Translations under genes and position numbers: made by a program
NCBI RefSeq assembly: GCF_030269485.1
Contig: NZ_BSTL01000006.1
Location: 310,001-374,000, forward strand
Length of the DNA stretch: 64,000 bases
DNA from: Actinoplanes sp. NBRC 103695
Lineage (GTDB): Bacteria > Actinomycetota > Actinomycetes > Mycobacteriales > Micromonosporaceae
Reading direction: 5' to 3'
Shown here: positions 18,486-26,479 of the stretch, piece by piece
Layout: every line of letters starts with the position of its first letter
Position numbering within the stretch: position 1 is the first letter of the stretch
The notes under the pieces: model-generated
What the model was told of the DNA's origin: nothing
What the model saw: the letters and a program-made list of their open reading frames with translations, nothing else
The model's database searches: none

Positions 18486-19394
18486 TCACCTTTCCGACCG
18501 CCCCCGGAGGCCTCGGCCCATGAGCTGTTGGGCGCTGGTCTGCAGGGCGGCGACGACGGCTCGCACCGCGGGGTGGGCGGCGGCGCCCCGGCGGTAACCG
18601 ATGCGGGTGCGGCGGCGGGTCGGGGCGGGGATCAGGCGTACCGGAGGCTTTGACGGCAGCGCGAGCTGCGGGATCAGCGCAACCCCCTGGCCGGCCGCGA
18701 CCAGTGCCAGCACGGCGTCGAAGTCGTCGATGTGGTGCCGGGCCCGCGGCTCGAACCCCGCACCCTGACAGACGCGCAGGGCCACCTCGTGGCACAGCGT
18801 GCCGGGGCTGCCGAGAATCCATGGCGCGTCGCGGGTGTCGGCGAGCGACCCGAACGCGGCGTGGGGCGGGACGGCCAGGTGGACCGTCTCGTCGAGGAGC
18901 GCCACCGACTCGAGGGCCGGGCCGGTGACGGCGGGCGCCACGTCGTAGTCGTGCAGCAGGCCCACGTCGAGCCGGCGGTCGCGCAGCGCCGGCGGGACCG
19001 CGGCCGGGTCCAGTTCGCTGACCGACAGTTCCAGGGCGGGGTGGTCGCGGCCCAGCGTCACCAACGCCGGCGGCAGCACGGTGCGCATCGCGGTCGGGAA
19101 GGCGCCGATGCGGATCTCGCCGGCCGTGCCGGAGCGGGTGGCGGCCAGCTCGGACTCCGCCTCTTCCAGGGCGGCCAGCACCGCGGCGGTCTGCCGGACC
19201 AGCACCCGGCCGGCCGCGGTGAAGGTCACCCGGCGGCCGCTGCGTTCCAGCAGCACCGCGCCGGCTTCGCGTTCGAGGGCGGCGAGCTGCTGGGAGACCG
19301 CCGACGGGGTGTACGCGCGGGCCGTCGCGACCGCCGCGATGGTGCCGAGCCGGTCCAGGTCGCTGAGCAGGCTCAGTCGTCGCACATCGAGCAT
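18486..19394 (-). CDS. LysR-family transcriptional regulator
   Basis: 302 residues. N-terminal winged helix-turn-helix (MLDVRRLSLLSDLDRLGTIA, then YTPSAVSQQLAALEREAG), linker helix and a periplasmic-binding-protein-like effector domain (residues 90-290). It is divergent from the DapA-family gene with a 70-bp shared upstream region, the usual sign that it regulates that neighbour. Confidence 0.9.
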   Translation of the reverse strand: MLDVRRLSLLSDLDRLGTIAAVATARAYTPSAVSQQLAALEREAGAVLLERSGRRVTFTAAGRVLVRQTAAVLAALEEAESELAATRSGTAGEIRIGAFPTAMRTVLPPALVTLGRDHPALELSVSELDPAAVPPALRDRRLDVGLLHDYDVAPAVTGPALESVALLDETVHLAVPPHAAFGSLADTRDAPWILGSPGTLCHEVALRVCQGAGFEPRARHHIDDFDAVLALVAAGQGVALIPQLALPSKPPVRLIPAPTRRRTRIGYRRGAAAHPAVRAVVAALQTSAQQLMGRGLRGRSER

Positions 19395-19464
19395 CAGTAC
19401 AGCTTACGGATCGGCGTACGAATCAGAACTGGACCTTATGCTTGTCGGCGGCGAGGGTGGACGT

Positions 19465-20304
19465 ATGACGGTGACCGGTGTGCACGTTCCCCTGATCACG
19501 CCCTTCGACGACGGCGGGGCGGTGGCGCTCGGCGTCCTCGAACGGCTCGCGCACGAGGCGCTGGACGCGGGCGCCGCGGGGCTGGTGGCTCTCGGGACCA
19601 CCGCCGAGCCGTCCGCCCTCAGCCCGGCCGAGCGTGCCGGGGTGCTGCGCACGCTCGCCGGTGTCGGTGCGCCCCTCATCGTCGGGGCGAACACCCCGGA
19701 CGAGCTCGCCGCGCTGCCCCCGGACGTGACGGCCGCGCTCTGCCTGGTGCCACCATTCGTGCGGCCGGGCGAGGACGGCGTGGTCGCCTGGTTCGAGGCG
19801 CTGCCGAAGCCGGTACCGCTGATCGTCTATCACGTGCCGTTGCGCACCGGGCAGGAGCTGTCCGCGCACGCTCTGCGCCGGATCGCGGCCATCGACGGCG
19901 TGATCGGCATGAAGTACGCCCCGACCGGCATCGACGCCGACGTGGTCGACCTGCTCACCGACCCGCCGCGGGGCTTCGCGATGCTGGCCGCCACCGACAC
20001 GCTGCTGACGCCGATGCTCGCGCTCGGTGCGCACGGCGCGATCCTGGCGTCCGCCAACGTGGCCGTCGACTCGAGCGGCAGGCTGCGGGCCGCGTTGTTC
20101 GCCGAGCCCAACCCGACGGTGATCAAGGGGGTGTTGCACGCGCAAGGCAGGATCCCGACCCCGGGGGTACGCCTACCGCTGCTGCCCGCCGCCGGGGCGA
20201 GCGTCGCCGCCGCGCTCCGCCAGTTCGAGCAGGACCAGTTCGAGCAGGACCAGGCCGAGGTGGAGCGTGAGACGCGAAGGCCGAGCAGGGCATCGTCACG
20301 CTGA
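19465..20304 (+). CDS. Dihydrodipicolinate synthase (DapA)-family aldolase/lyase
   Basis: 279 residues, TIM barrel. The Schiff-base lysine is in IGMKYAPTG and the catalytic tyrosine in LIVYHVPLRTG; GTTAEPSALSPAER is the GTTGE-type pyruvate carboxylate motif. Such proteins include lysine-pathway DapA, N-acetylneuraminate lyase and keto-deoxy-sugar aldolases. Because it is isolated and paired with a LysR regulator, a catabolic role is more likely than lysine synthesis. Start at 19465 (MTVTGVHV) has a GAGGGTGG site. The tail carries a duplicated QFEQD segment. Confidence 0.8.
   Translation: MTVTGVHVPLITPFDDGGAVALGVLERLAHEALDAGAAGLVALGTTAEPSALSPAERAGVLRTLAGVGAPLIVGANTPDELAALPPDVTAALCLVPPFVRPGEDGVVAWFEALPKPVPLIVYHVPLRTGQELSAHALRRIAAIDGVIGMKYAPTGIDADVVDLLTDPPRGFAMLAATDTLLTPMLALGAHGAILASANVAVDSSGRLRAALFAEPNPTVIKGVLHAQGRIPTPGVRLPLLPAAGASVAAALRQFEQDQFEQDQAEVERETRRPSRASSR
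20221..20250 (+). repeat. 15-bp tandem duplication in the DapA-family gene
   Basis: CAGTTCGAGCAGGAC occurs twice in tandem (20221-20235 and 20236-20250), giving QFEQDQFEQD in the C-terminal tail. The copies are identical, indicating a recent in-frame slippage. Confidence 0.85.
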
Positions 20305-20404
20305 TCGGACCGCGAACGGGACCAGCGGGCCGGTGGTGAAAGAACATCACCGACGGCAGCGTGTTGATCAGGCGGAGGTTGACCATGATGAGCGAACTGC
20401 GCGG

Positions 20405-21298
20405 CTACAGGGTCCGGGGAACTCCCCCGGACAACCAGGCGCGAATGATCGTGGCGGCCTGATCGGCGACCTCGTGCCCGGCGGCCCGGGTCACCAGGTC
20501 GGTGAGCGCGAACATGTCCAGCACCCGGCCCAGGTACTGCCAGTCGGGGTGGCGGGATCCGTGCGCGGCGAACGCCTCCACGAAACCGTCGAGGAAGCCC
20601 CGCGGATAGTCCGCGCCGAAGCGGGCCATGTTGGCGGCGTCGCCGTACGGGCTCGACGAGTAGGCGAACTCCCAGTCCAGCACGGCGGCCACGCGCCAGC
20701 CGGCGTCGGTGCGGGCGACCAGGATGTTCTTCGGGTTGACGTCGCCGTGCGCCAGACGGGCATCGGCGTCGATCGCGGCCAGGGCGGGCGCGTGCCCGGC
20801 GCACAACGTCAGCCACGCCGCCCGGGCCCGCTCGTCGAGCCGCTCGTCCGGCGTCTTCGCCATGCACCTCTCGGCGAACGGCACCAGCTGCTCCGACCAC
20901 GGCGGCTGCGCCCCGACCGCGAGCTTGGCGCCGGTGAAGAAGCCCGGCGCCTCGAACGTCACGTCACCGATCGCCGCGATCACCCGGCCCACCTCCCGGC
21001 CGAGCCCCTCCACGTCGTCGGGCGCGCCCGCCAGGACCTGGCTGAGCACGGCGCCCTCGACGAACGCGATGGCCATGGCGGCCTCTTCGACAAGCAGGAC
21101 CTCAGGCACGGGTACGGGCGCCAGCGCCATGACCGCGGCCTCGATGGCCGGGTCTCCCCCGCCGAACCTCGCAACCACCCGCCGATCGTCGAGCGTCAGC
21201 AACGTGGTCTCGTGCGAGTAGCCGCCGGCCAGTGTGGTGGCCTCGACCAGCCGCCCACCGAGCGCTTCCGCGATCCGTTCCCCGTCCTCAGCGCGCAT
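20405..21298 (-). CDS. Aminoglycoside phosphotransferase (APH)-family kinase
   Basis: About 297 residues. The catalytic loop is LAHGDVNPKNILV, and the metal-binding segment AAVLDWEFAYSSSPYGDAAN follows, both characteristic of APH/choline-kinase-like enzymes. The substrate cannot be read; many such proteins are not antibiotic resistance enzymes. I place the start at 21298 (MRAEDGER). A longer frame to 21358 would run into the dispersed repeat, which is not conserved coding sequence. Confidence 0.8.
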   Translation of the reverse strand: MRAEDGERIAEALGGRLVEATTLAGGYSHETTLLTLDDRRVVARFGGGDPAIEAAVMALAPVPVPEVLLVEEAAMAIAFVEGAVLSQVLAGAPDDVEGLGREVGRVIAAIGDVTFEAPGFFTGAKLAVGAQPPWSEQLVPFAERCMAKTPDERLDERARAAWLTLCAGHAPALAAIDADARLAHGDVNPKNILVARTDAGWRVAAVLDWEFAYSSSPYGDAANMARFGADYPRGFLDGFVEAFAAHGSRHPDWQYLGRVLDMFALTDLVTRAAGHEVADQAATIIRAWLSGGVPRTL

Positions 21299-21331
21299 CG
21301 CGCCAGTCAACCATGTGCACAACGGCTGCCG

Positions 21332-21415
21332 CCTGTGGACAGCGCCCGAAATCGTCACACCGATGCGCTACATTCCTGCCCACCCACAAGGGCGGGGGCG
21401 GCGGCGGTGGCGGCG
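21332..21415 (+). repeat. Dispersed repeat, copy B, intergenic
   Basis: Related to the copy at 14508-14586: CCTGTGGACA at the left, GCGCTAC in the middle, CCCACCCACA and a G-rich run ending GGTGGCGGCG at the right. The DnaA-box-like end here is TGTGGACAG, one mismatch from the copy A box. It lies between the phosphotransferase start and the end of the PfkB kinase gene. Confidence 0.7.
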
Positions 21416-21476
21416 ACGGCCGCGCTTGATCAACGGCGGCCTCGCCTCGCATTCTCGCCGGCCGCGAGCGGGCCGG

Positions 21477-22292
21477 TCAGTCGAAGACCACGGTCATCGG
21501 GCCCTCGACCGTCACCGCCGCGCCCGCCGCGCGGATGCCGTTGCGGGCGGCGGACACCGGGTCGGCGCCGTCGAGGGCGGCCGCGATGTAGCCGGCCGCG
21601 AAGGTGTCGCCGGCGCCGTCGGTGTCGATGGCGTTGACCGGGGGCGCCTCGACGCGGACGCCGTTCACCTCGGCGCCGGCCGCGCCGTACGTGGTGCAGA
21701 CGACCGCGTCCAGGCCGGCCGGGTCGACGCCCAGCGCCTCGAGCTCGCCCTCGCTGGGCAGCAGCACGTCGGCCTCGCGCAGGACGGCGATCAGGGCCGA
21801 CCGGCCGGCCTCGGTGAGCGCTTCCACCCGTACGTTGGGATCGACCGAGATCGTGGCACCCGCGGCCTTGCCGCGCCGCACCGCCTCGAGGGCCGTCGTG
21901 GCCAGCGGCTCGCCGAAGACGAGCGCCGAGCCGGACAGGTGCACCCAGCGGGCCCGCTCGGGCAGGTCGCCCAGCGCGGCGGACGGCACCGCGGCCGCCG
22001 CCGAACCCGTCACGCGGAAGTCGAACGACCGGTCCTCGCCGTGGTAGGTGATGTAGGCGGTGGCGGTCGGCAGGTCGTCCGACACGATCAGATGCGCGGC
22101 CGCGCCCAAGCCGTCGGTCATCACCTTCGCGTGGTCGTCACGCCCGACTCCGCCGACGAAGGCGACCTCGACGCCCAGCTGGGACGCCACGTACGAGCTG
22201 ATGGCCGGCGCCCCGCTCGGCCACGGACCGGTCCACGGACCGTCGCCCTGGCGCTGGTAGACGACGATGGCCTCACCCACGATCAGCAACAT
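21477..22292 (-). CDS. PfkB-family carbohydrate kinase
   Basis: About 271 residues, ribokinase fold. N-terminal LIVGEAIVVYQ with substrate-binding Gly-rich region GVGRDDHAKVM, and the C-terminal PfkB signature DTDGAGDTFAAGYIA with catalytic Asp. Phosphorylates a sugar or nucleoside; substrate not determined. Start at 22292 (MLLIVGEAI). Divergent from the cytochrome P450 gene with an 88-bp spacer. Confidence 0.85.
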   Translation of the reverse strand: MLLIVGEAIVVYQRQGDGPWTGPWPSGAPAISSYVASQLGVEVAFVGGVGRDDHAKVMTDGLGAAAHLIVSDDLPTATAYITYHGEDRSFDFRVTGSAAAAVPSAALGDLPERARWVHLSGSALVFGEPLATTALEAVRRGKAAGATISVDPNVRVEALTEAGRSALIAVLREADVLLPSEGELEALGVDPAGLDAVVCTTYGAAGAEVNGVRVEAPPVNAIDTDGAGDTFAAGYIAAALDGADPVSAARNGIRAAGAAVTVEGPMTVVFD

Positions 22293-22380
22293 CCACTCAC
22301 CATCACATCCGGGCGCGGGCCTCGTCGACCGAACGCCGTGGCATTCCGCTCTTGGTGACCGGCACGGCACACTGTGCTAC

Positions 22381-23550
22381 ATGCCGTTCCTCAACGTGGT
22401 TGACCCGGCGTTCTCCTTCACCGCGCCGGAAGTGTTCGACGCCCAGGACTCGGGCTGGTGCGCCGACAGCCCGGTCGGCCCGATCGTATTGCGCTACGCG
22501 GAGGTCGCGGAGCTGCTCCGGGACCGCCGGCTGGACCATGGTGGCGACGACTATCTGCGGCGCAACGGCGTCACCTCGGGGCCGATCCACGACTGGTGGG
22601 TTCCGATGATCGTCAACCACGACGGCGCCGACCACCGCCGGCTCCGCGGCCTCGTCGGGCGCTCCTTCACCGCCCGTACGATCGACCGGCTGCGGCCGTT
22701 CATCCGGGCCCGGGCCGAGGAACTGGCCGATCACGTGGACGAGGCGGACTTCGTCGACACCTTCGCCAACCGGCTGCCGCTGGCGGTCATGTGCGAGCTG
22801 CTCGGGGTGCCCGCCGAGGACTACGACGTGTTCAGCGTCTGGACCAGCGACATCGGCCTGATCTTCGGCCTGGCCGCCGGTGGTGACACGGCCGACCGGG
22901 TGGAGCGGGCCGTCGCGGGCCTGGACGGGTACGTGGACACGCTGATCGACGAGAAGGCCAAGAATCCGGCCGACGACCTGATCTCCAGCATGGTCGCCGC
23001 CTGGCGGGCCGACCGGGCGGTCACCCGGGAGGAGCTGCGCAACCTGCTGGTCACGCTGGTCTTCGGGGCGCACGACAACACCCGCCACCAGTTCTCCAAC
23101 ACGATGGTCACCTTCGCCGAGCATCCGGCACAGTGGACAGTGCTCCGCGATCGTCCCGAGCTGGCCGGGCGCGCGATCACCGAGTCGATGCGCTGGCGGC
23201 CGTCCGCGGCGACCGTGTTCCGGCGGGTGGCCGAGGACTTCGAGTTCCGCGGGCTGCCGATCGCCGCGGGCACGTTCATGACGATGGCCGTGGCAACCGC
23301 CCAGCGGGATCCGCGCGCCTATCCCGGCGGCCGGTCGTTCGACATCACGGCCACCCGGGAGGCGCCGCTGCTGCAGTTCGGCGGCGGGCCGCACTACTGC
23401 CTCGGCTCCGCCCTGGCCCACGCCGAGCTGGGCGAGGCGCTACCGATCCTGGCCCGCCGCTTCGGCGCGCCGATCATCGCCGGCGAGGTCACCTGGCGTC
23501 CCGCGATCGGCATCCACGGCCCCGACATGCTCCCGCTCCGCTTCGGCTGA
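22381..23550 (+). CDS. Cytochrome P450
   Basis: 389 residues, soluble bacterial type. The haem-binding motif is FGGGPHYCLGSALA with Cys340; the K-helix ExxR is ESMRWRP. The I-helix reads LVFGAHDNTRHQ, where Asn rather than the common Glu/Asp precedes the conserved Thr, which may shift oxygen activation. The start at 22381 (MPFLNVVDP) is the first ATG after the intergenic region. No ferredoxin partner is nearby. The final 111 bp overlap antisense with the MFS gene. Substrate unknown. Confidence 0.92.
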   Translation: MPFLNVVDPAFSFTAPEVFDAQDSGWCADSPVGPIVLRYAEVAELLRDRRLDHGGDDYLRRNGVTSGPIHDWWVPMIVNHDGADHRRLRGLVGRSFTARTIDRLRPFIRARAEELADHVDEADFVDTFANRLPLAVMCELLGVPAEDYDVFSVWTSDIGLIFGLAAGGDTADRVERAVAGLDGYVDTLIDEKAKNPADDLISSMVAAWRADRAVTREELRNLLVTLVFGAHDNTRHQFSNTMVTFAEHPAQWTVLRDRPELAGRAITESMRWRPSAATVFRRVAEDFEFRGLPIAAGTFMTMAVATAQRDPRAYPGGRSFDITATREAPLLQFGGGPHYCLGSALAHAELGEALPILARRFGAPIIAGEVTWRPAIGIHGPDMLPLRFG

Positions 23551-24954
23551 CCCCTCTCGCGTACGGGCGATCCCGTAGCCGACCAGGGCGGCGGCCACGA
23601 CGGTCAGGGTGAGCCCGGCGACCGTCACCGCCGCCCGGAACTCCCCGGTCTGCGCCGCGGTCCAGTCCGCCGCGGCGATGGTCCCGGTGAACATCGCCGC
23701 CAGGATCGTGCCCGTGACCGCGATGCCGGCGCCGGAGGTGACCTCGGACGCGGTGTCGACCAGCGCCGCGCCGATCGACGTCCGGTTCGCCGGCAGGCCG
23801 CGGAGCACGTTGACCCCGGCGACGACGCCGACCACGCGGATCCCGGCGGCCACCAGCGCGAGCGGGATCGCGACCCACACATACCCGAAACGGCCCAGCA
23901 GTCCGTAGACGGCCAGCCCGGACACGACGGTCACGGCGCTGATCCAGGCCGCCCGGTCGAGACCGGCCCGCTCCACGAACCGGTTGACGAACGGCCCGGC
24001 GAAGACCAGGACGATGACCTGCGGCAGCATGCCGACGGCGGCGAGGGCGGGCGGCCAGCCCCAGTCGAGCTGCAGCTGCAGGGTCACCAGGTAGCCCATG
24101 CCGGCGACGGCCAGCCCGGTCGCGGCCTTGAAGGCCAGCCCGGCGGAGACGAGCGGGCGGGCCACCAGCTTCAGATCGAGGAGCGGGTGTACGGCGGTGC
24201 GCTGGCGCCGGACGAAGAGAACCGCCGCCACGACGGCCGCGCCGGTGGCCGCCCAGGGCGACCAGGAACCGCTGCCGTCCTCGACGAACAGCGTCGGCGC
24301 GACGAGCGCGAACACGACCGCGGCCGTGCCCAGCACCGCCCCGGGCACATCCACCGGGTCGCGGTGCAGTTCGGCGTCGTCGTCCGCGGCGATGCCGGCC
24401 CGGATGCCGGCGAAGGCCAGCGCGGCGATCGGCACGTTCACCAGGAGCAGCACCTGCCACGGGGCGACGGCGAGGACGAGGCCTCCCGCGGTGGGGCCGA
24501 CGGCCAGCCCGACCAGGCCGACGGTCGAGATCAGGGTCATCGCCCGGACCCGCAGGCGGTCGTCGGAGAACAGGCGGAAGGCCAGCGCTATCGACAGCGG
24601 GGTCGTCATCGCCGCCGCGACGCCCATCACCGCGCGTACGGCGATGAGCTCTCCCGCGGTGCTGACGAAGGCGGTCGCCAGGCTCGCCAGACCCAGCAGC
24701 ACCAGCCCGACGAGCATGACCCGGCGGCGGCCGAACCGGTCGGCGATCGCCCCGAAGACCAGCATCAGGCCGCCGAACACCACCGCGTACGCGCCGGTCA
24801 CCCACTGCAGGGCGGTCGTCGAGGCGTGCAGCTCCCGCCCGATGGTGGGCAGCGCGACGTTCAGGATCGAGTTGTCCAGCATCTCGAACAGGAACACCGC
24901 GGACAGCCCCGCCAGGGCGATCCAGGCCTCTCGCAATCGGGTCATCGCCTGCAC
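23440..24954 (-). CDS. MFS drug-exporter-type transporter (DHA2 family)
   Basis: 504 residues with about 14 hydrophobic segments, as in the DHA2 (14-span) group. The loop 2-3 motif is GAIADRFGRRR and motif C-like VGPTAGGLVLA is present. The last ~40 residues are charged and hydrophilic and are encoded antisense to the end of the P450 gene. Divergent from a TetR gene; the shared promoter region holds three identical-spaced operators, so the transporter is almost certainly repressed by it. Confidence 0.9.
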   Translation of the reverse strand: MQAMTRLREAWIALAGLSAVFLFEMLDNSILNVALPTIGRELHASTTALQWVTGAYAVVFGGLMLVFGAIADRFGRRRVMLVGLVLLGLASLATAFVSTAGELIAVRAVMGVAAAMTTPLSIALAFRLFSDDRLRVRAMTLISTVGLVGLAVGPTAGGLVLAVAPWQVLLLVNVPIAALAFAGIRAGIAADDDAELHRDPVDVPGAVLGTAAVVFALVAPTLFVEDGSGSWSPWAATGAAVVAAVLFVRRQRTAVHPLLDLKLVARPLVSAGLAFKAATGLAVAGMGYLVTLQLQLDWGWPPALAAVGMLPQVIVLVFAGPFVNRFVERAGLDRAAWISAVTVVSGLAVYGLLGRFGYVWVAIPLALVAAGIRVVGVVAGVNVLRGLPANRTSIGAALVDTASEVTSGAGIAVTGTILAAMFTGTIAAADWTAAQTGEFRAAVTVAGLTLTVVAAALVGYGIARTREGSAEAEREHVGAVDADRGTPGDLAGDDRRAEAAGQDR

Positions 24955-24967
24955 CGCACTCTCTTAA

Positions 24968-25020
24968 GAACGCCGTTCGCTTGTGTACGAACGTTGTTCT
25001 TACACCATAGAACGATGTTC
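24968..25020. promoter_or_regulatory. Three phased TetR operators (GAAC-N3-GTTC)
   Basis: GAACGCCGTTC (24968-24978), GAACGTTGTTC (24989-24999) and GAACGATGTTC (25010-25020) share perfect 4-bp arms and a 3-bp spacer and recur every 21 bp, which is two helical turns. They fill the gap between the MFS gene and the tetR gene. The phasing places all three on one face of the DNA, favouring cooperative binding. Confidence 0.85.
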
Positions 25021-25042
25021 CCTTCGCGTGTAAAGTGGCGGC

Positions 25043-25750
25043 ATGGCTCGAACCCCTCAGCGACGGCGTGACGCCCGTCACCAGCAGCCCCCGGCGCAGG
25101 CGCCGGCAGTCCGCCGCGGGCCCTCCGGCGGGACGAAGAAGCCGATCACGGTCGACGCCATCGTCGACGCCGCGTTCCGGCTGATCGCCGAGGAGGGATA
25201 CGACGCCCTGACCATGCGGCGCCTGGCCACCGAGCTGGAGACGGGCCCGGCTTCGCTCTACGCGCACGTGGTCAACAAGGACGACCTGGGCGAGCTGCTG
25301 ATCGGCCGGCTGTGCGCGCGGATCGACCTCCCCGAGCCCGACCCCCGGACCTGGCGGCAGCAGATCACCGGCATCTGCGCCCAGCTGCGCGACGAATACC
25401 TGCGCTACCCCGGCATCAGCCGGGCGGCCCTGGCGATCGTGCCGTCCAACCTCGAGACCCTGCGAGTGGCCGAGGGGATGCTGGCGACCCTGCTCGCCGG
25501 CGGCGTGGCCCCGCAGACCGCCGCCTGGACGGCCGACGCGCTCGGGCTCTACGTCAACGCCTACTGCCTCGAGCACTCACTGCGCACCAGGGACGACCCC
25601 GGCCTGATGGACCGCGACGAGTTGCTCGGCCGGTTCGCCGCCCTGCCCGACACGTTCCCGCAGACCAGGCGCTACGCGACCGAGCTCACCGCCGGCGACG
25701 GCCACGACCGCTTCGACTTCACGGTCGCCCTGATGATCGGTGGCCTCTAG
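25043..25750 (+). CDS. TetR-family transcriptional regulator
   Basis: 235 residues. A basic Arg/Gln/Pro-rich N-terminal extension (1-35) precedes the helix-turn-helix (ITVDAIVDAAFRLIAEEGYD, TMRRLATELETGPASLYAH), and a TetR_C ligand domain follows. It is divergent from the MFS exporter and lies beside the three phased operators. Ligand probably the exporter substrate. Its stop overlaps that of the convergent hydrolase gene. Confidence 0.92.
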   Translation: MARTPQRRRDARHQQPPAQAPAVRRGPSGGTKKPITVDAIVDAAFRLIAEEGYDALTMRRLATELETGPASLYAHVVNKDDLGELLIGRLCARIDLPEPDPRTWRQQITGICAQLRDEYLRYPGISRAALAIVPSNLETLRVAEGMLATLLAGGVAPQTAAWTADALGLYVNAYCLEHSLRTRDDPGLMDRDELLGRFAALPDTFPQTRRYATELTAGDGHDRFDFTVALMIGGL

Positions 25751-26430
25751 AGATCGGCGATGATCCGGGCCAGCTCGGCCGGGCGGGTCAGCATCGGCCA
25801 GTGACCGGAGTCGATGTCGACGAACTCGACGTTCTTCGCCCTGGCCAGCTCCGGGAGTTCGCCGGACGCGATCCACTCCCGCGCCTGGTCCGGGGTGAAC
25901 TCCGGGCAGATCAGCACGACCGGCACGTCGTACCGCCGGGCGTCGGCCAGGCTCACGGTGGCCCGGACCACGCCCTCCGGGACCGGGATGGCGGCGGCGG
26001 AGAAGGCCGCGCGGGCCGGCTCGTCCAGGTCGTCCGAGTCGGGCCCCTCGAACGGCTCCCAGCCGGGGAAGGGCAGCGCGCCGTCGGTGACGGTGAGGGA
26101 ACCGAAGTAGGTGTCGCCGTCGGCCGGCGGGAAGCCGCCGATCAGCGCCACCTTGGCCACCCGGTCCGGCCGTTCGGACGCGGCGATCCAGGCCAGCGAG
26201 CAGGCCGCCGAGTGACCCACCACCACCGACCTGCCGGGCGCGGCGTCGACCGCGGCCAGCACCGCGGCCACCTGGTCGGCCAGCGTCGCCCCGGTGTTGC
26301 CGTCGCCCTGTCCGGGCAGCGTCACCGCCACGACGTCGCGGTCCTGCTTCTCGAGGTCGGCGACCACGCCGTCCCACGCCGACGGGTCGAGCCAGAGGCC
26401 ACCGAGGAGCACGATCTGTTCTGCGGTCAT
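25747..26430 (-). CDS. Alpha/beta hydrolase
   Basis: About 227 residues. The nucleophile elbow is VVGHSAACSL, the acid lies in the VVLICPEFTPD region and the catalytic His in DIDSGHWPML. Start at 26430 (MTAEQIVLLGG). This small family resembles esterase/haloperoxidase-like hydrolases; substrate unknown. Tail-to-tail with tetR. Confidence 0.8.
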   Translation of the reverse strand: MTAEQIVLLGGLWLDPSAWDGVVADLEKQDRDVVAVTLPGQGDGNTGATLADQVAAVLAAVDAAPGRSVVVGHSAACSLAWIAASERPDRVAKVALIGGFPPADGDTYFGSLTVTDGALPFPGWEPFEGPDSDDLDEPARAAFSAAAIPVPEGVVRATVSLADARRYDVPVVLICPEFTPDQAREWIASGELPELARAKNVEFVDIDSGHWPMLTRPAELARIIADL

Positions 26431-26479
26431 GGCGATCACCCTAAGGCCCATTCCGGACGATCCGCTTCCGGAAGGCGAA

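Noticed and set aside
19465..20304. DapA homologue as the missing keto-deoxy-fuconate aldolase of the fucose locus
   Set aside because: It is 6 kb away, on the other strand and paired with its own LysR regulator; the link is too speculative.
20305..20404. Minus-strand frame MVNLRLINTLPSV... near 20386
   Set aside because: It looked protein-like at first, but most of it is antisense to the DapA-family gene and no family was recognised; left as intergenic.
20405..21298. Aminoglycoside resistance gene
   Set aside because: The fold is APH-like but nothing in the sequence or context indicates an antibiotic substrate.
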